This document shows, piece after piece, positions 33,963 through 42,794 of a DNA stretch of 48,880 nt; position 1 is the first letter of the stretch; each line of letters opens with the position of its first letter. Made by a program: the position numbers and the translations under genes. The DNA is from Mesotaenium endlicherianum (Eukaryota > Streptophyta > Zygnematophyceae > Zygnematales > Mesotaeniaceae): assembly GCA_009602735.1 (NCBI GenBank), contig WELA01003502.1:1-48880 (forward strand). The letters are read 5' to 3'. The notes under the pieces were generated by a model. It did no database searches and was not told the origin of the DNA. It saw only the letters and a program-made list of their open reading frames with translations.

Positions 33963-36248
33963 ATGGAACATAATAACGACAGCAAACAAAAATATACCTG
34001 CCTTATGCACCTGGAAGTTATAGAGGACAGACCGGGTATTTGCCCGAAGTGTGGAATGATGCTCATTCCGATTGGCACAAAAGAGGAAGAACATTCTCAT
34101 TCCCAACATCAACATACCGATTATAAAAAAGAGGAGCCTTCTTCTCATGAAGAGCATGTTGCACCAATTGCAGAAGTGAGAAACACACAAGGGTTTCAGA
34201 AATACACCTGTCCCATGCATCCGCAAATAGTACAGGATAATCCCGGCAAATGTCCTTTATGCGGGATGACACTCGTACCACTTACCAAGCCCGGTGCACA
34301 AGGAGGGCATGAAACTCATTCATCAGGTATTGCAGATTTCAAAAAACGCTTCTATGTTGTTTTAATACTGACAATACCCATCATGTTGTTGTCGCAAATG
34401 ATACAGCATTGGCTGAATATTCATATCAGTTTTCCCGGTTCAAAATATGTATTGCTCATTCTATCATCCATTGTATTCTTTTACGGAGGCTGGCCTTTTT
34501 TGAAAGGATTGGTTGGAGAAATGCGGGCAAAGAACCCAGGGATGATGACACTTGTAGCTTTTGCCATTTCAATAGCCTATGTGTACAGTGTGGCAACGGT
34601 ATTTGGATTAAAAGGCATGGATTTCTTTTGGGAATTGGCCACTTTGATTTTAATAATGCTGCTGGGTCACTGGATAGAAATGAAATCGGTAGCAGGCGCT
34701 TCCAGAGAACTGGAGCTGCTGGTGCAATTAATGCCTGATGATGCCCATTTGGTGAATGGAGATAAAATAACCGATGTAAAAACAGAATCGCTGAAAGAAA
34801 ATGATGTAATACTTATCAAACCTGGTGAGAAAGTAGCCGCAGATGGTGTTATTGCAGATGGCGAAAGTTATCTTAATGAATCCATGCTCACCGGTGAATC
34901 AAAACCTGTTGAAAAAACAAAAGGAGATAAAGTAATTGCAGGTTCTATTAATGGAAACGGCGCTATTAAAGTATCCGTATTACATGGTGCAGCGGATTCT
35001 TATTTATCACAAGTGATAAAACTGGTACAGGATGCCCAAAAATCAAAATCAAAAACACAATTAATTGCAGACAGGGCAGCAAGATGGCTGACACTGATTG
35101 CTATTGTAGCTGGCATTACTACATTCCTTGTTTGGTATTTATCTGGAAAGGATTTAGCTTTTTCCATTGAGAGGATGGTAACTGTTATTGTGATTTGCTG
35201 TCCCCATGCATTAGGATTAGCAGTGCCATTGGTGGTAGCGAAATCAACTGCCCTATCAGCAAAACATGGTTTATTGATAAAGAACAGAACGGCGTTTGAA
35301 AACGCAAGAAAGATAACTACCCTGGTATTTGATAAAACAGGAACGCTGACAGTTGGTAAGTTTCAGGTGGTGCGGTATGTAACGCATAATGATAAATACA
35401 CCCAGGAACAAATACTCAAATACGCAGCAGCACTTGAACAAAATTCAGAACATCCTATAGCAACCGGCATAACCGCCAAAGCAAAAGAACTGAATCTTGA
35501 ACTTCCTGCTGTTACTGGATTTGAAGCAATAACCGGTAAGGGCATAGCAGGAATCATTGACAAAAAAGATATTCTGGTAGTAAGCCCGGGATACCTGCAG
35601 GAAAAATTTACTTTTCTTACAAAAGACAGTGCTGTAAAAGCGGAGGAAACATTAGTCTTTGTATTAATTGATGATGATATTGCCGGCTCCATTGCACTGG
35701 CTGATGAAATAAGACCTGAATCAGCAGAAGCAATTAAAACATTGCATGAAAATAATATCAAGGCAATCTTATTAACCGGCGATAATGCAACTGTGGCAAA
35801 AGGTGTAAGTGAACGATTAGGCATGGACAGTTTTTTTGCTGAAGTATTGCCACATCAGAAATTAGAGAAAATAAAAGAGTTGCAGGATAAAGGAGAATAT
35901 GTTGCAATGACAGGTGATGGTGTAAATGATGCACCTGCTTTGGCACAGGCCAATGTAGGGATTGCAGTTGGTTCAGGTTCTGATATTGCCGCCGAAACAG
36001 CGGGGATTGTATTGGTTAACAGCAATCCTAAAGACGTTGTTTCATTGATTCAGTTTGGTAAAGCCACTTACAAAAAGATGATGCAGAATTTGATGTGGGC
36101 TACAGGTTATAACGTAGTGGCTTTACCATTGGCGGCAGGTGTGCTGTACAAAATGGGCATATTATTAAGCCCTGCTGCCGGTGCTGTATTAATGAGTGTA
36201 AGCACAGTTGTGGTAGCGATTAATGCAAGTTTGCTAAAAGTAAAATAG
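33963..36248 (+). CDS. copB: CPH-type copper P-type ATPase with two heavy-metal-binding domains
   Basis: A 761-residue P1B ATPase that exports copper from the cytoplasm using ATP. Two YxCPMHP-type metal-binding domains lie at about 11-35 and 79-106. The first has CLMHLEV in place of CPMHPEI. The ion-path motif is C413-P414-H415, typical of the CopB subclass. Also present are TGES, D457-KTGTLT, the ATP-binding HP block (SEHPIA) and GDGVNDAPALAQANVGIAVGSGSD. The CPH form suggests Cu(I)/Cu(II) or Ag(I) rather than Zn. It follows the Met-rich DUF2231 and oxidase genes, forming a copper detoxification unit. Confidence 0.92.
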   Translation: MEHNNDSKQKYTCLMHLEVIEDRPGICPKCGMMLIPIGTKEEEHSHSQHQHTDYKKEEPSSHEEHVAPIAEVRNTQGFQKYTCPMHPQIVQDNPGKCPLCGMTLVPLTKPGAQGGHETHSSGIADFKKRFYVVLILTIPIMLLSQMIQHWLNIHISFPGSKYVLLILSSIVFFYGGWPFLKGLVGEMRAKNPGMMTLVAFAISIAYVYSVATVFGLKGMDFFWELATLILIMLLGHWIEMKSVAGASRELELLVQLMPDDAHLVNGDKITDVKTESLKENDVILIKPGEKVAADGVIADGESYLNESMLTGESKPVEKTKGDKVIAGSINGNGAIKVSVLHGAADSYLSQVIKLVQDAQKSKSKTQLIADRAARWLTLIAIVAGITTFLVWYLSGKDLAFSIERMVTVIVICCPHALGLAVPLVVAKSTALSAKHGLLIKNRTAFENARKITTLVFDKTGTLTVGKFQVVRYVTHNDKYTQEQILKYAAALEQNSEHPIATGITAKAKELNLELPAVTGFEAITGKGIAGIIDKKDILVVSPGYLQEKFTFLTKDSAVKAEETLVFVLIDDDIAGSIALADEIRPESAEAIKTLHENNIKAILLTGDNATVAKGVSERLGMDSFFAEVLPHQKLEKIKELQDKGEYVAMTGDGVNDAPALAQANVGIAVGSGSDIAAETAGIVLVNSNPKDVVSLIQFGKATYKKMMQNLMWATGYNVVALPLAAGVLYKMGILLSPAAGAVLMSVSTVVVAINASLLKVK

Positions 36249-36266
36249 CGTTAGCGATAAAAAAGA

Positions 36267-36596
36267 ATGGAAATTATTCAGAAGGTTATTCATTATTTTC
36301 TTCACTTTGTTTTTCCCTTGGGAATAGCTTTTATCTTTTTCAGAGAAAGATGGAAACAAACTTACCTGATATTATTATTAACAATGTTGATAGATTCCGA
36401 CCATTTATTAGCAACCCCTTTTTATCATCCCTGCCGCTGCAGTATTGGCTTTCATCCGTTGCACAGTTATATCGCAGTAATGATATATACCTTGCTGATT
36501 TTATTTCCCAAATTCCGTGTCATATCAATCGGATTATTATTGCACATGGCTACTGACTATATTGACTGTATTTTCATTACTCATAATTGTAACTAA
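36267..36596 (+). CDS. DUF6122 small membrane protein
   Basis: A 109-residue membrane protein with four hydrophobic segments and conserved His/Asp: VIHYFLHFVFP at 7-17, LLTMLIDSDHLLATP and FHPLHSY, then LLLHMATDYIDC near the end. This pattern fits the DUF6122 family of Bacteroidota, related in layout to membrane-bound metal-dependent hydrolases. The function is unknown. It is 18 bp after the copper ATPase gene and 11 bp before the PepSY gene. Confidence 0.8.
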   Translation: MEIIQKVIHYFLHFVFPLGIAFIFFRERWKQTYLILLLTMLIDSDHLLATPFYHPCRCSIGFHPLHSYIAVMIYTLLILFPKFRVISIGLLLHMATDYIDCIFITHNCN

Positions 36597-36607
36597 TATT
36601 ATAGTTT

Positions 36608-37393
36608 ATGGCAAAAAGCAAACACTACTACATACGAAAAGCTCACCGCTGGCTTGGCGTTATTTTAGGTATCCAGTTTTTATTATGGACAATTGGCGGC
36701 CTGTATTTCAGTTGGAGCAATATGGATGAAGTACATGGTGATTTTCAAAAAAAGAATGCGCCGTTACTATCTTCTAATATCTCACTGGTTAGTCCTACGA
36801 TGGTTCTTGATACCATAAAGAAAGTTCATCGCATTGATTCAATTGTATCAATTCAATTGATTGAAATTTTGGGTAAGCCTTTTTACCAGGTTCGTTGTAT
36901 AAGTGCCATTCACAACGAAGCAAATCATCAGCATGACATCCAATCCATGAATCATCTGGCTGATGCAAATACTGGTCAACTTCGTGGCCCATTGACAAAA
37001 GAAGAAGCAGTTGATGTAGCCAAAATGAGATTTAACGGTGAACCAAAAGTAAAATCAGTTGAATATTTAACAGGCACAAATGGTCATCATGAATACAGGG
37101 AAAGCCCACTGCCTGCTTATGCCATCACCTTTGAACACCCATCAAAAACCACTGTTTATGTTGCCAGTGAATTAGGAACCATTCAAAAGTTCAGAAATAA
37201 TAAATGGCGCATATTTGATTTTCTTTGGATGATGCATACTATGGACTATGAAAGCAGGGACAATATTGGTAACTGGTTGCTTCGGGCATTTTCCATTTTT
37301 GGATTGGTAACCGTGTTAAGTGGGTTTGCATTGTTCTTTGTGACTATCAAACGCAGGAAGAAAAAGGTTGCCAATTTCCCATCGCTGAATTAA
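36608..37393 (+). CDS. PepSY-domain membrane protein
   Basis: A 261-residue protein with TM1 (about 17-35, WLGVILGIQFLLWTIGGLYFSWSNM) and a terminal TM pair near 215-250 (FSIFGLVTVLSGFALFFVTIKRRKKK). A PepSY domain (LTKEEAVDVAKMRFNGEPKVKSVEYLTG, then YAITFEHPSKTTVYVASELGTIQKFRNNKWRIFDFLWMMHTMDY) lies between. PepSY-associated TM proteins often act in iron or copper reduction and siderophore handling. Here it ends the copper block. No heme motif beyond a few His is clear. It starts 11 bp after the DUF6122 gene. Confidence 0.83.
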   Translation: MAKSKHYYIRKAHRWLGVILGIQFLLWTIGGLYFSWSNMDEVHGDFQKKNAPLLSSNISLVSPTMVLDTIKKVHRIDSIVSIQLIEILGKPFYQVRCISAIHNEANHQHDIQSMNHLADANTGQLRGPLTKEEAVDVAKMRFNGEPKVKSVEYLTGTNGHHEYRESPLPAYAITFEHPSKTTVYVASELGTIQKFRNNKWRIFDFLWMMHTMDYESRDNIGNWLLRAFSIFGLVTVLSGFALFFVTIKRRKKKVANFPSLN

Positions 37394-37398
37394 CATCA

Positions 37399-37411
37399 AT
37401 GTTCAGAACAT
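37399..37411. promoter_or_regulatory. Palindrome ATGTTC-A-GAACAT
   Basis: A perfect 6-1-6 palindrome lies just after the PepSY stop. A further ATGTTC occurs about 18 bp downstream. It might be an operator for the next unit, but no promoter match lies close by. Confidence 0.3.
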
Positions 37412-37504
37412 TTGTTATGTTCCATAAATAAATGTTGCAAACAAACAGATTGGACTGACGATTATTGAAACAATTATATTCTGTAATTGATTATTTAAAC
37501 TTTT

Positions 37505-37669
37505 GTGAGCATTTCAAGAACAAAGAAGAGTAATAAAAACAAAAGGGTTAAGAGCAAAAAGTCAATTCCAAAGGTTTTGAAATATGCCCTTTGGGTTATT
37601 CTTGCTCTTATTATACTTGCAATTTTTGCTCTTATCATGCTTCTGCAAAACATACATATTGAAAAGTAA
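37505..37669 (+). CDS. Small basic single-TM protein (GTG start)
   Basis: A 54-residue ORF opening with GTG, the only plausible start after an in-frame TAA at 37496. The N-terminal half is very basic (SRTKKSNKNKRVKSKKS) and the second half is one TM segment (YALWVILALIILAIFALIMLL). Codon use is plausible. It resembles another small ORF at 38227-38379 in design. A positive-inside, one-pass membrane peptide near a pump could regulate or stabilise it, but this is an inference. The opposite-strand frame here seems to be a shadow. Confidence 0.5.
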   Translation: MSISRTKKSNKNKRVKSKKSIPKVLKYALWVILALIILAIFALIMLLQNIHIEK

Positions 37670-37757
37670 TAAAGGCTGACACTATTCAATCCGAAGGTAT
37701 TTTTGGGTTTTAAAAATAGTCGGCAAAATATGATTTAAGGCTGCTCAAAGGCCTGAT

Positions 37758-37830
37758 TTGCAACAATATTGCTAAATAATACATTGACAGGTGTGTAAAT
37801 TGCAACAAAACATCCTATTTTTGCAACCAA
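37758..37830 (+). promoter_or_regulatory. Phased TTGCAAC repeats and promoter-like element before the DUF6660 gene
   Basis: TTGCAAC occurs at 37758, 37800 and 37821, spaced 42 and 21 bp, on one face of the helix. TATTTTTG at 37816-37823 fits the Bacteroidota -7 consensus, but no good -33 box was found and the ATG at 37830 would leave almost no leader. Read as activator sites plus a weak promoter, with low certainty. Confidence 0.4.
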
Positions 37831-38147
37831 TGAAATTATTCTTCTCAATATTGTCTTTGGCAATGCTTTACATTTCCTGCCTGCCTTGTGGCGACAGGAA
37901 CGAATGTAATGTCAGGACAGAAGCAAAAATTTCAGCTACCGATAACCACCAGCAGCATAAACACAATTCAGAAGCCTGTACTCCATTCTGCTCCTGCTCC
38001 TGTTGTGCAGCTTCAGCATTTTACTCTCCCTTCTCTAAGGCACAGGTAAATAAAATTGAATTTCAATCGGTGAAGTATCCCCTGTATAATGTAACGTTTA
38101 GTACAGAAGCTCATAACAGCATCTGGCAGCCTCCCAAACTTTCTTAA
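37830..38147 (+). CDS. DUF6660 Cys/His-rich secreted protein heading the third pump set
   Basis: I chose the ATG at 37830 because it begins a signal sequence (MKLFFSILSLAMLYISCLPCGD). An upstream start would add 13 residues. The 105-residue protein has His residues (DNHQQHKHNSEA), a Cys cluster ACTPFCSCSCCAAS and a C-terminal IEFQSVKYPLYNVTFS... as in DUF6660. It probably binds soft metal in the periplasm or as a lipoprotein. It opens the third RND set, as the Cys-rich proteins at 138 and 17261 open the first two. Confidence 0.75.
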   Translation: MKLFFSILSLAMLYISCLPCGDRNECNVRTEAKISATDNHQQHKHNSEACTPFCSCSCCAASAFYSPFSKAQVNKIEFQSVKYPLYNVTFSTEAHNSIWQPPKLS

Positions 38148-38226
38148 CCTCCTTTCTTTATTGAATTTGCTGTAAGTCATTTATTGGCTTATTCAGCTAT
38201 TGTATCATTCATTCCCATTGCTGGCA

Positions 38227-38379
38227 ATGGCCACAGCCAAGAAAATTACAAAAGGCAAAAAAAGAAAAAAGCCTTTAGTGATAAGAATAATCAGAATCAT
38301 TCTTATTGGAATTGCCTGCGCTATTCTTCTTGCAGCCATTGTGGAAAGAATTATTCATTTCTTCAGGTATCATATATAA
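38227..38379 (+). CDS. Small basic single-TM protein upstream of the CzcA fusion
   Basis: A 50-residue ORF with a basic N-terminus (MATAKKITKGKKRKKP) and one TM segment (IRIILIGIACAILLAAIVERII). The stop lies 17 bp before the pump ATG, so coupling is possible. A perfect hairpin CCATTG-CTGG-CAATGG (38215-38230) overlaps its start codon and could limit translation. The design is like that of the ORF at 37505-37669. The overlapping longer frame at 38184-38393 lacks any such features. The role is unknown. Confidence 0.5.
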   Translation: MATAKKITKGKKRKKPLVIRIIRIILIGIACAILLAAIVERIIHFFRYHI

Positions 38380-38396
38380 CCAAACAGAATTAAGAC

Positions 38397-41300
38397 ATGC
38401 TCAATAAAATCATTCAATTCTCCATCAAAAATAAATTGGTCATTGGCCTGTTTACACTTGCATTGATAATATGGGGTGTTTACTCGGCAAAAAAATTGCC
38501 GATTGATGCCGTGCCCGATATTACCAATAACCAGGTACAAATCATTACTATCAGCCCATCATTAGCAGCTCAGGAAGTGGAACAACTGATTTCCTTTCCG
38601 GTTGAGCAAACGATGGCCACTATTCCCGAAATCAAAGAAATCCGTTCTATATCAAGATTTGGGTTATCAGTTGTTACCGTTGTATTTCACGATGATGCAA
38701 ATATCTATTGGGCCCGTCAGCAGGTAGGTGAACGGCTTATAGAAGCCCGCAATCAAATACCCAATAATATCGGTAACCCGGAAATGGCTCCTATCTCTAC
38801 TGGATTAGGTGAAATTTATCAATATGTGTTACATGCAAAAAAAGGATATGAAGATAAATACAATGCCATGTCGCTCCGTACTATTCAGGATTGGATTGTG
38901 CGTCGTCAGTTGCTTGGCACACCTGGTATTGCGGATGTAAGCAGTTTCGGGGGCTTATTAAAGCAATACGAAATAGCATTGAATACCGATAAACTTCGAA
39001 GCTATAATTTATCAATAGCAGATGTATTTAATGCCCTCGAAAAGAATAATCAAAATACCGGCGGTGCGTATATTGATAAAAAACCGAACGCTTATTTTAT
39101 CCGCAGCGAAGGCTTTATTAAGACCATCACCGATATAGAAAAAATAGTTGTTACAAGAACTTCAGGCGGAGCGCCGGTGCTTGTAAGAGATATTGCTACG
39201 GTACAGCTTGGTCATGCTACACAATATGGGGCATTAACCCGTAATGCAGAAGGCGAAGTGGTTGGTGGCATTGTTTTAATGCTGAAAGGAGCAAATTCCA
39301 GTATTGTAATTAATAGTGTAAAAGATAAAATAATTCAAATTCAGAAAAGTTTGCCGGAGGGTGTGGTCATTGAACCCTTCCTTGACAGAAGTGCTTTAGT
39401 TAGCAGGGCAATTGGAACTGTAAAAACTAACCTTATTGAAGGCGCCTTGATTGTAATTTTTGTATTGGTGGTTTTCCTTGGCAATATCCGTTCCGGGTTG
39501 ATAGTGGCTTCGGTAATTCCGCTTGCTATGCTTTTCGCTATTGCGTTGATGAACATGTTTGGTGTATCCGGTAACCTGATGAGCTTAGGCGCCATTGACT
39601 TTGGGTTGATTGTAGATGGAGCAGTGATTATTGTGGAAGCAACCATGCATCAATTAGGACATCGAAAACCCGGAAGGCTCACACAAGACCAGTTGGATGA
39701 TGAAGTTTATAAATCAGCAGGTAAAATGATGAATTCTGCTGCATTTGGTCAAATCATCATATTGATTGTATATCTGCCTATTCTTGCATTGGTTGGCATT
39801 GAAGGAAAAATGTTTGGCCCGATGGCGCAAACAGTTTCATTCGCTATACTTGGTGCATTCCTGCTTTCACTTACTTATGTACCCATGATGAGTGCCCTTG
39901 TATTAAGCAAAAAAATAAGCCACAAGGAAAATCTTTCTGATAAAATGATGAAGTTTTTCCAAAGGCTTTATACGCCATTAATACGTGGCGCACTGAAGAT
40001 GAAATTGCTGGTGGTGAGTATTGCTGTAGGAGTATTTATAATCAGCCTGATTATTTTTAAAACATTAGGTGGTGAATTTATTCCCACATTGGAAGAAGGA
40101 GATTTTGCTGTAGAAACAAGATTGTTGACAGGTAGTTCGTTAAGCCAGACGATTGAAAAAATAACCCAGGCTTCTGATTTACTGATGAAAAAATTTCCCG
40201 AAGTGAAAGAAGTGATTGGAAAGATTGGCGCCTCTGAAATACCTACCGACCCTATGCCCATAGAAGCATGTGACATTACAATTCTTTTAAAAAACAAAAA
40301 AGAATGGACAAGTGCACATAACCGGGAAGAACTGGCCGAACTGATGCAGAAGGAGCTGGAGAAAATTCCCGGTGTTTCCTATGGGTTGTCCCAACCGATA
40401 CAGCTTCGTTTTAATGAATTGATTTCAGGCGTTCGACAGGATGTTGGGATTAAAATATTTGGAGAAGACCTTGATGTACTGGCAGACCTGGCAAAAAAAA
40501 TCGGTGTGATTGTACCTACTGTCAAGGGTGCAGAAGATTTATATGTAGAACAGGTAACCGGGCTTCCGCAGATTGTTGTTAAACTAAACAGGGATAAGAT
40601 TGCTCAATTTGGCTTGAATGTAGAAGATGTAAACCGCACGGTAAGCGCTGCCTTTGCCGGAGAATCAGCAGGTATTGTTTACGAAGGTGAAAAAAGATTT
40701 GATATGGTAGTACGTTTGGAAAAGGCAAACCGGCAAAGTATTGAAGATGTAAAAGGCTTATTTGTTGCAGCGCCGGATGGCAACCAGATTCCTTTGGAAC
40801 AGGTAGCAGATGTTAGCTTACAGTTAGGCCCCAACCAAATACAGCGGGAAGATGCAAAACGCAGAATCATTGTAGGCTTTAATACACGGGGCCGTGATAT
40901 TTCATCGGTTGTAAAAGAGATACAGGAAAAAATTGACAAACAGATAAAGCTTCCTCCTGGCTATTTTATTACTTATGGCGGACAGTTTAAAAATCTTGAA
41001 GAAGCAAACAAAAGATTATCTGTTGCTGTCCCTGTGGCATTAGCATTAATTCTGCTGCTTCTTTTCTTTACGTTTGGTTCAATTAAATATTCCTTACTCA
41101 TTTTTACTGCTATCCCCATGAGTGCTATTGGTGGTGTGTTTGCCTTATGGTTCCGGGGTATGCCATTCAGCATTTCTGCAGGTGTTGGTTTTATTGCTTT
41201 GTTTGGTGTGGCAGTACTAAATGGTATCGTACTTATCAGCGAGTTCAACCGGCTAAAAAAAGAAGGTATGACAGATATCAATGCAATTATTTTAAAAGGA

Positions 41301-42770
41301 ACATCTGTAAGGTTAAGGCCTGTGTTAATGACCGCTACGGTTGCATCATTAGGTTTCTTACCAATGGCATTATCTACCGGCTCTGGTGCGGAAGTGCAAA
41401 AGCCTTTGGCAACAGTTGTAATTGGCGGATTGATTACAGCTACTTTTCTTACACTGATAGTGCTGCCGGTATTGTACACCTGGTTTGAAAAGATAAAATC
41501 AAAAACAAAAAAATCATCTCCGGCCAAACACTTCCCTACATTAATCATCCTGTTTTTAGCTTCATCATTTACTGCAAATGCACAACACCCAAAGACAGTT
41601 CTGAATCTTAATGATGCTGTTACATCAGCCATAAATAATAATCCATTGGTAAAAGTAGGAACGCTGGATATTGGCTACCAGCAACAATTGAAAAAAACAG
41701 TAAAGGACTATGGCAGAACAAATGTTGGTCTCACATTCGGGCAATATAACAGCCGGATTGCCTATGACAATAATTTCAACATTAACCAGGGCATTCCTAA
41801 TCCTGCCTATTTCAAAAGCCTCATACGGTTATCTGAATCTAATATCAAAAGCAGTGAACTGCAATTAAAAATTTATCAAGCAGAGCTGTCAGCTAATACA
41901 AAGACATCTTACTACCAGTTAAGTTTTTGGATAGAAGAAATAAGGTTGCTGAAAGAACTTTTAGCTATCTATGAAAATGTATTGAAAGCGTCAGCGTTGC
42001 GGTATAAAACCGGCGAAACAAATGCACTGGAAAACTATAATGCCGAAAGCAAAGTGAATGAGATAAAGGCACAGTTGCGGAATGCAGAAGAAGATTACCG
42101 GATTGAGTTAAACCGGTTGAAGGTATTTACAGCAGACTCGTCTGTTACAGCAATCAAAGACACTTTACTTGTGGAGAAGGTTTTGCAGATGAACCTGGAC
42201 AGCGCTGCCATTGCTGCTAACCCTGTACTTGCATTTATTAAACAGCAGATTGATATTGCTGAAAAAGAAAAAGGTGTTGAACAGTCAAGATTAAAGCCTG
42301 ATTTCTCTGTAGGTTATTTCAATCAGTCGCTGGTGGGGTACCAAACAATAAACGGGGTTGATAAATATTATGGAGCAGGTCATCGTTTTCAGGGCGTTAA
42401 TTTAGGTATCAGCATTCCCATATTTGCAAAGGCACAAAAAGAAAAAATAAAAGCTGCTGAAGTAAACCGGGTGCGCCGTGAAGCAGAACTGACGAATTAC
42501 CAATACAACCTGCAGGCTGAACTGACACGGCTGTTTGGCGAATTGCAAAAGCAAAGAGTTCAAATAAACTACTACCGCAATACGGCTTTACCGCAAGCAA
42601 ATCTCATCATCACGCAGGCGCAAAAGGCCTTTACTGCTGGTGAAATCGGTTATTATGAATTAACACAATCACTCAATAATGCTGTTATTGTAAAACAGGA
42701 ATACACAAAACTTTTAAATCAATACAATCAAACCGTCATTGCAATTGAATTTATTGGCGGCATCAACTAA
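38397..42770 (+). CDS. czcA: CzcA-CzcC fusion: RND pump joined to a TolC-family channel
   Basis: A 1,457-residue protein. Residues 1 to about 1,038 form a full CzcA-type pump with TM4 motif D401-FGLIVD407-GAVIIVE414. This matches the Asp/Asp/Glu proton-relay residues of CzcA (402, 408, 415) and points to Zn, Co or Cd. The later motif FGVAVLNGIVLIS is also CzcA-like. Residues 1045-1062 look like a complete signal peptide (HFPTLIILFLASSFTANA, then Q1063). A TolC-like channel of about 395 residues follows. Such fusions occur in Bacteroidota. Cleavage at the internal signal could release the channel to the outer membrane. An adaptor is encoded 24 bp downstream. Confidence 0.93.
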   Translation: MLNKIIQFSIKNKLVIGLFTLALIIWGVYSAKKLPIDAVPDITNNQVQIITISPSLAAQEVEQLISFPVEQTMATIPEIKEIRSISRFGLSVVTVVFHDDANIYWARQQVGERLIEARNQIPNNIGNPEMAPISTGLGEIYQYVLHAKKGYEDKYNAMSLRTIQDWIVRRQLLGTPGIADVSSFGGLLKQYEIALNTDKLRSYNLSIADVFNALEKNNQNTGGAYIDKKPNAYFIRSEGFIKTITDIEKIVVTRTSGGAPVLVRDIATVQLGHATQYGALTRNAEGEVVGGIVLMLKGANSSIVINSVKDKIIQIQKSLPEGVVIEPFLDRSALVSRAIGTVKTNLIEGALIVIFVLVVFLGNIRSGLIVASVIPLAMLFAIALMNMFGVSGNLMSLGAIDFGLIVDGAVIIVEATMHQLGHRKPGRLTQDQLDDEVYKSAGKMMNSAAFGQIIILIVYLPILALVGIEGKMFGPMAQTVSFAILGAFLLSLTYVPMMSALVLSKKISHKENLSDKMMKFFQRLYTPLIRGALKMKLLVVSIAVGVFIISLIIFKTLGGEFIPTLEEGDFAVETRLLTGSSLSQTIEKITQASDLLMKKFPEVKEVIGKIGASEIPTDPMPIEACDITILLKNKKEWTSAHNREELAELMQKELEKIPGVSYGLSQPIQLRFNELISGVRQDVGIKIFGEDLDVLADLAKKIGVIVPTVKGAEDLYVEQVTGLPQIVVKLNRDKIAQFGLNVEDVNRTVSAAFAGESAGIVYEGEKRFDMVVRLEKANRQSIEDVKGLFVAAPDGNQIPLEQVADVSLQLGPNQIQREDAKRRIIVGFNTRGRDISSVVKEIQEKIDKQIKLPPGYFITYGGQFKNLEEANKRLSVAVPVALALILLLLFFTFGSIKYSLLIFTAIPMSAIGGVFALWFRGMPFSISAGVGFIALFGVAVLNGIVLISEFNRLKKEGMTDINAIILKGTSVRLRPVLMTATVASLGFLPMALSTGSGAEVQKPLATVVIGGLITATFLTLIVLPVLYTWFEKIKSKTKKSSPAKHFPTLIILFLASSFTANAQHPKTVLNLNDAVTSAINNNPLVKVGTLDIGYQQQLKKTVKDYGRTNVGLTFGQYNSRIAYDNNFNINQGIPNPAYFKSLIRLSESNIKSSELQLKIYQAELSANTKTSYYQLSFWIEEIRLLKELLAIYENVLKASALRYKTGETNALENYNAESKVNEIKAQLRNAEEDYRIELNRLKVFTADSSVTAIKDTLLVEKVLQMNLDSAAIAANPVLAFIKQQIDIAEKEKGVEQSRLKPDFSVGYFNQSLVGYQTINGVDKYYGAGHRFQGVNLGISIPIFAKAQKEKIKAAEVNRVRREAELTNYQYNLQAELTRLFGELQKQRVQINYYRNTALPQANLIITQAQKAFTAGEIGYYELTQSLNNAVIVKQEYTKLLNQYNQTVIAIEFIGGIN

Positions 42771-42794
42771 TTAAAACGGGTAAACAATAATAAT

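Noticed and set aside
38184..38393. 69-residue ORF overlapping the small TM protein
   Set aside because: Its sequence lacks signal, TM or family features, while the alternative frame gives a clear basic one-TM protein.
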